Part shown: positions 60,259-64,000 of the stretch, one piece after another
How positions within the stretch are numbered: the stretch's first letter is position 1
Layout: every line of letters begins with the position of its first letter
Origin: Micromonospora echinospora
GTDB lineage: Bacteria > Actinomycetota > Actinomycetes > Mycobacteriales > Micromonosporaceae
DNA: 64,000 nucleotides
Assembly: GCF_014203425.1 (NCBI RefSeq)
Contig: NZ_JACHJC010000001.1
Span: 1,736,001 to 1,800,000, forward strand
Direction: 5' to 3'
Notes under the pieces: generated by a model
Told to the model about the DNA's origin: nothing
The model's input: the letters and a program-made list of their open reading frames with translations, nothing else
The model's database searches: none
Program-made: the position numbers and the translations under genes

Positions 60259-60513
60259 CCGGAACGGGCGCGCAGACGAGCGCACGGCGCCGCACGACCT
60301 CCGGTCGTAACGTCGCCGCGCTCCGGCCGTCTCCCACCGCCGCAGCCGTACAGGCGGTACGCCAGCGGGGACTTGGCTCGACCGGCCCGTCCCGCACCGG
60401 TCTTGTCGGCAGCACTTGCCCCTTCCGACGGGATCCAAACCCGGCCGGCGTGGCGAATTCCACCATCTGCGACTCCCGGCGTGGCGGGCGTGGGTACGGG
60501 GTATGAGCGGGCC

Positions 60514-60906
60514 ATGGAGCATTTCACGATCGCGACAGTCGCCGAGAAGAGTCCCGACTTCCGCCGCGTGCTCTGGACCGGGGAGCACACCCAGCTGGTC
60601 ATCATGACCATTCCGCCGGGCGGCGAGATCGGCGAGGAGGTCCACGAGGGCATCGACCAGATCCTCACGTTCGTCAGCGGCACCGGCGAGGCGCGGGTGG
60701 CCGGGGAGAAGAAGGAGGTCGTCTCCGGCGACCTCGTCGTCGTCCCGGCCGGCACGAAGCACAACTTCGTCAACACCGGGCCGAATCCGCTGGTGCTCTA
60801 CACCGTCTACGGCCCGCCGGAGCACGCCGACGGCGCGGTGCACAAGACGAAGGAGGAGGCGGACGCCGCCGAGGAGGCCGGCGAGGACGAGCCGCCCACC
60901 TCCTGA
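60514..60906 (+). CDS. Single-domain cupin protein
   Basis: 130 residues. Cupin motif 1 around IPPGGEIGEEVHEGIDQILTFVSG and motif 2 around VVPAGTKHNFVNTGPNPLVLYTVYG contain the His/Glu metal ligands. The acidic tail EEADAAEEAGEDE is likely disordered. ATG 60514 is chosen by fit to the fold. Substrate unknown. Confidence 0.8.
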   Translation: MEHFTIATVAEKSPDFRRVLWTGEHTQLVIMTIPPGGEIGEEVHEGIDQILTFVSGTGEARVAGEKKEVVSGDLVVVPAGTKHNFVNTGPNPLVLYTVYGPPEHADGAVHKTKEEADAAEEAGEDEPPTS

Positions 60907-60915
60907 GCAGTCGCC

Positions 60916-60959
60916 GGGCGGGGCCCCGTCGTGACCTCGGTCGTCAGCCGGGGGCCCCG
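60916..60959. terminator. Stem-loop terminator between convergent genes
   Basis: GCGGGGCCCC and GGGGCCCCGC flank a 23-base loop between the cupin and threonine synthase genes. The right arm overlaps the threonine synthase 3' end. Confidence 0.5.
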
Positions 60960-62125
60960 CTGTGCACCAGGCCCGGGTACTTCAACCCGGCGCCGGTGTT
61001 CAGCACCACCACGCGCTCGCCGGGGCGGATCCAGCCACCGGCCCGCAGGTGCCGGGCAGCGGTCAGGCAGGCCGCGCCCTCCGGGCAGAGCAGCAGCCCT
61101 TCCCGGGCGGCGAAGTCACGCAGGTCGGTGAGGATCTCCGCGTCGTCCACAGCGATCGCGGTGCCGGCGCTCTCGCGCAGCGCGGACAGGATCAGCTCGT
61201 CGCCGAGCGGGGCGGGCACGGTGATGCCGAACGCGACGGTGCGCGCGTCCGTCCACGGGGTGACCCGGTCCTCGCCGGCCGCGAACGCCCGGACGATCGG
61301 CGCGCATCCGGTGGACTGCACCGCTACCAGGCGGGGCAGCCGGTCCTCCACCCAGCCCAGTTCGCGCAGCTCGTGCAGCGCCTTGTGGATGCCGATCAGC
61401 CCGACGCCCCCGCCGGTCGGGTAGACGATCACGTCGGGCACCTGCCACCCGAGCTGTTCGACGATCTCGTACCCCATGGTCTTCTTGCCCTCCAGGCGGT
61501 ACGGCTCGCGCAGCGTGCCGGCGTCGAAGATCCGCCCGTCCGAGCCGGCGATCAGCTCGGCGATGTCCCGGCCCGCGTCGTTGATCAGGCCGTCGATCAG
61601 CCGCAGGTCGGCGCCGGCGGCGAGGCACTCCTCCCGGCAGATGGTCGGCGCGGCCAGCGGCATGGCGATCGTCGCGCTCATCCCGGCCCGCGCCGCGTAC
61701 GTCGCCCAGGCCGCGCCGGCGTTGCCGTTCGTCGGCATGGCGATCCGCTCCACGCCCAGCTCCCGGGCCCGGCTCACGCCCACCGACGCGCCGCGGGCCT
61801 TGAACGACCCGGTCGGGGTCAGCCCTTCGTCCTTGACGATCAGATCCGCGATGCCGATCTCGTGGCCGTACGCGGGCGCGCGCCACATCGGCGTCCAGCC
61901 CTCGCCGAGCGTGGTGACGCACCGGGGGTCGGCCACCGGCAGCAGCTCCCGGTAGCGCCACAGGTCGGCCGGGCGCAGCCCGAACTGCTCCGGGGCGACG
62001 GTGGCGGCCACCGCGGCGAGGTCGTAGCGGGCCAGCAGCGGCGAGCCGCAGCCGCACAGGTTCTGCAACACGTCGGCCTGATGTTCGCGCCCGCAGCGCG
62101 GGCACTCCAGGTGCGTCAGGTGCAC
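60944..62125 (-). CDS. thrC: Threonine synthase
   Basis: 393 residues, PLP-dependent fold type II enzyme converting O-phosphohomoserine to threonine. N-terminal zinc ribbon C8-x2-C11...C24-x-C26. GSFKARG holds the Schiff-base Lys109, and PTNGNAGAAWATYAARAG binds the phosphate of PLP. VIVYPTGGGVGLIG is the glycine loop. No homoserine kinase or dehydrogenase is adjacent, so a second copy or a more specialised role is possible. Confidence 0.88.
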   Translation of the reverse strand: MHLTHLECPRCGREHQADVLQNLCGCGSPLLARYDLAAVAATVAPEQFGLRPADLWRYRELLPVADPRCVTTLGEGWTPMWRAPAYGHEIGIADLIVKDEGLTPTGSFKARGASVGVSRARELGVERIAMPTNGNAGAAWATYAARAGMSATIAMPLAAPTICREECLAAGADLRLIDGLINDAGRDIAELIAGSDGRIFDAGTLREPYRLEGKKTMGYEIVEQLGWQVPDVIVYPTGGGVGLIGIHKALHELRELGWVEDRLPRLVAVQSTGCAPIVRAFAAGEDRVTPWTDARTVAFGITVPAPLGDELILSALRESAGTAIAVDDAEILTDLRDFAAREGLLLCPEGAACLTAARHLRAGGWIRPGERVVVLNTGAGLKYPGLVHSGAPG

Positions 62126-62133
62126 GGTGGTCC

Positions 62134-63168
62134 TCAGCTCGCGTCGATGCTCAGCCAGTGCCGGCTGCGCCGGCCCGGCTCGTACGGGGAGTCGAGGCGC
62201 TTGGCCACCACTCCCGGGAGCCCCTGCTCACGGGCGGCCCGCAGGGCGTCCGCACCGACTCCCGGGAACCACGGCGGAGTCTGCCAGTGCGGACCGGCGA
62301 GCGCCAGACCGTCGAGCAGGTCACGGCGTTGCGCGTACGGCACGTCGAGGCTCGGCACGCCCTCCAGCCAGAGCAGGTCGACGGCGAGGAACTGCCCGTC
62401 GCGCCGGGTCGGCGGCCGGACCCGCCCGGCCGGGTCGATGCGGACCAGCACGCCGTCGAGCACCGCCTCGGCCGGGGCCAGCGCCTCGGCCATCGCCCGC
62501 AGCCAGGGGTACGACCCGGTGACCTCGGTGTCGTCGCCGTCGAGCAGCCGCAGCCGGCCGCCGGAGACGTACGCCATCGCGCGCACCCCCGCCCAGCGCA
62601 GCTCGTACCCCCAGGCGGCGGCGTCGCGCGGCAGCCGCCCACCCTCGGCGGGCAGCATCGGGCGGACCAGCTCGGGCATCGGCGTCCAGCCCTGCGGCGC
62701 CGGGTCGGTGCGCCTGATCATCCAGTCGCGGCCCCGCCCGCCGGTGGCGAACAGCACGTACCGCCCCTTCGTGCGCTCGCCGTCGAGCACCACGATCACC
62801 TCGTCGTCGCGCCACTTCTCGGCCCGGTAGGTGCCGGTGTCGTGCACGGTCATCCGCCCGCCGCCGTACTCGCCGGCCGGGATCTCCCCGTGGAACGTGA
62901 GGTATTCCATCGGGTGGTCCTCGGTGTGCACGGCGAGGTGGTTGCGGCCCGGGTCGCGGGGCAGGCCGCGCGGCACCGCCCAGGAGGCGAGCACGCCGTC
63001 GTGCTCCAGGCGCAGGTCCCAGTGCAGGCTCCGGGCGTGGTGCTGCTGGATGACGAAGCGGGGCGCGCGCCGCGCGGACCGCTTCCGGCCGGACGCCCGC
63101 TCGGGCACCGGTTCCGGGGTACGCGCGGCGTCCCGTTTCCGCCGGTACTCGTCCAGCCGGTCCGCCAT
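62134..63168 (-). CDS. LigD-type 3'-phosphoesterase fused to a degenerate ATP-dependent ligase
   Basis: 344 residues from ATG 63168 (GGAGG 8 bases upstream). The N-terminal phosphoesterase is intact: QQHHARSLHWDLRLEHDG, NHLAVHTEDHPMEYLTF, GEYGGGRM, WMIRR. The ligase domain is ruined at every catalytic motif: motif I ExKxDG reads ELRWAG (Lys to Arg191, Asp to Ala193), motif III DGE reads DGV, motif V EG-AKR reads PGVVAKR, and the WxK motif reads WLS. It therefore probably processes 3' ends without sealing them. A DNA-end-joining role with Ku is expected from the family, but no ku gene is adjacent. Confidence 0.85.
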   Translation of the reverse strand: MADRLDEYRRKRDAARTPEPVPERASGRKRSARRAPRFVIQQHHARSLHWDLRLEHDGVLASWAVPRGLPRDPGRNHLAVHTEDHPMEYLTFHGEIPAGEYGGGRMTVHDTGTYRAEKWRDDEVIVVLDGERTKGRYVLFATGGRGRDWMIRRTDPAPQGWTPMPELVRPMLPAEGGRLPRDAAAWGYELRWAGVRAMAYVSGGRLRLLDGDDTEVTGSYPWLRAMAEALAPAEAVLDGVLVRIDPAGRVRPPTRRDGQFLAVDLLWLEGVPSLDVPYAQRRDLLDGLALAGPHWQTPPWFPGVGADALRAAREQGLPGVVAKRLDSPYEPGRRSRHWLSIDAS

Positions 63169-63246
63169 TCCCGCATCCTCCCCCAGACGCGCCGTGCGCG
63201 CCGGGATGCCGGTGTGTGTGCGACGAACCGGGGTAGAACGGGGGAC

Positions 63247-64000
63247 ATGGACCTCGACCAGCCCACCCTTCCGCTCACCGGTGACGTCCGGATCCCGCTG
63301 CTCGGCTTCGGCACGTGGCAGGCCACCGGCGAGGCCGGCTACGAGGCCGTGCTCAACGCGCTGGACGCCGGTTACCGGCACCTGGACACCGCGACGATGT
63401 ACGGCAACGAGAAGGAGGTGGGCCGGGCGGTCAAGGAGAGCGGGCTGCGCCGGGAGGACGTCTTCATCACCACCAAGCTCCCGCCGGACCGGGTGGGCCG
63501 GGAGCGGGAGACCATCGAGGCGAGCCTGGCCGCGCTGGACACCGACTACGTCGACCTGTGGCTGGTGCACTGGCCGCCGTCCGCGCCCGGCGACAGCATC
63601 CCGGTGTGGCGGGAGATGCTCGCGGCACGGGACGCGAACCTGGCTCGCGCCGTCGGGGTGAGCAACTACTCGATCGGGCAGCTCGACGAGCTGATCCAGG
63701 CCACCGAGGAGACGCCGGCGGTCAACCAGATCCGGTGGAGTCCGTCGCTGTACGACCGGCACACGTACGCCGCCCACCGGGACCGCGGGGTGGCGCTGGA
63801 GGGCTACAGCCCGTTCAAGACCAGCGACCTGTCCGACCCGGTGCTGGTCCGCATCGCCCAGGCGCACGACGTGTCGCCGGCCCAGGTGGTGCTGCGTTGG
63901 CACATCGACCACGAGATCGTGGTCATCCCGAAGTCGGTCACGCCGGAGCGCATCCGGGCCAACTTCGACGTGTTCGGGTTCTCGCTGACCGCCGAGGAGA
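63247..64000 (+). CDS. Aldo/keto reductase (3' end beyond window)
   Basis: Over 250 residues from ATG 63247, cut off at the window edge. GYRHLDTATMYGNEKEVGRAV holds the catalytic Asp and Tyr, ITTKLPPDR the Lys, and WLVHWPPS the His. IPKSVTPERIRANF binds NADPH. Same subfamily as the gene at 32609-33463. Confidence 0.9.
   Translation, partial: MDLDQPTLPLTGDVRIPLLGFGTWQATGEAGYEAVLNALDAGYRHLDTATMYGNEKEVGRAVKESGLRREDVFITTKLPPDRVGRERETIEASLAALDTDYVDLWLVHWPPSAPGDSIPVWREMLAARDANLARAVGVSNYSIGQLDELIQATEETPAVNQIRWSPSLYDRHTYAAHRDRGVALEGYSPFKTSDLSDPVLVRIAQAHDVSPAQVVLRWHIDHEIVVIPKSVTPERIRANFDVFGFSLTAEE

Overview
The window is high-GC actinobacterial chromosome, most likely from Micromonospora or a close relative in the Micromonosporaceae (inference). 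The evidence is very GC-rich codons (46 of 60 bases are G or C at 26941-27000), frequent GTG and TTG starts, many 4-bp stop/start overlaps, a snapalysin, paired NarL-type two-component genes, F420/FMN split-barrel oxidoreductases and DrrAB-like exporters. No rRNA, tRNA or CRISPR array was found.

Region 1 (1-1.4 kb) is backbone: the 5' end of a histidine kinase and two small membrane proteins. Region 2 (about 1.4-13.4 kb) is an accessory island of clearly lower GC (30 of 60 bases at 2461-2520). Its core is a seven-gene defence locus. A six-gene operon on the minus strand encodes a Z1-type helicase, a PD-(D/E)XK nuclease, a MORC/MutL-like GHKL ATPase, two proteins of unknown function and a Vsr mismatch endonuclease. 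It converges on a DNA cytosine-5 methyltransferase on the plus strand. This looks like a GHKL-ATPase-dependent restriction-modification system of the kind predicted computationally for prokaryotic MORC relatives, with two undescribed components. The right end of the island holds an intact IS5-family element inserted into an older, decayed IS5-family copy that also carries a pentanucleotide repeat expansion.

Region 3 (13.4-24.2 kb) holds an XRE/TPR regulator and phosphotransferase pair divergent from a cluster of small proteins (a CR/PCRL cysteine protein, a DivIVA-like protein and others), a GIY-YIG protein, an SF1 helicase, an operon of uncharacterised membrane proteins, snapalysin, a globin-like protein without its haem histidine, and an unrecognised Tat-protein/small-protein/Cys-rich-protein cluster. 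Region 4 (24.2-45.3 kb) holds a large AAA/TPR regulator, a DrrAB-like exporter, a secreted repeat-domain protein, two aldo/keto reductases, a secreted endonuclease I, an envelope operon (CDP-alcohol phosphatidyltransferase, LTA-synthase-like enzyme, FkbM methyltransferase), a beta-lactamase-fold hydrolase with its likely ArsR regulator, and an ABC-2 exporter divergent from a two-component system.

Region 5 (45.3-64 kb) is a mosaic: a DUF234-type ATPase, two more paralogues of the small CR/PCRL protein family, peptidoglycan enzymes, a possible caspase-like peptidase, flavin/F420 split-barrel proteins, a pentapeptide-repeat protein, two tandem paralogous surface proteins, a cysteine-free HesB-like protein, threonine synthase, and a LigD-type phosphoesterase fused to a ligase domain whose catalytic residues are lost. 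Two long palindromic repeats and a GC-only tandem repeat lie at 52.9-53.3 kb.
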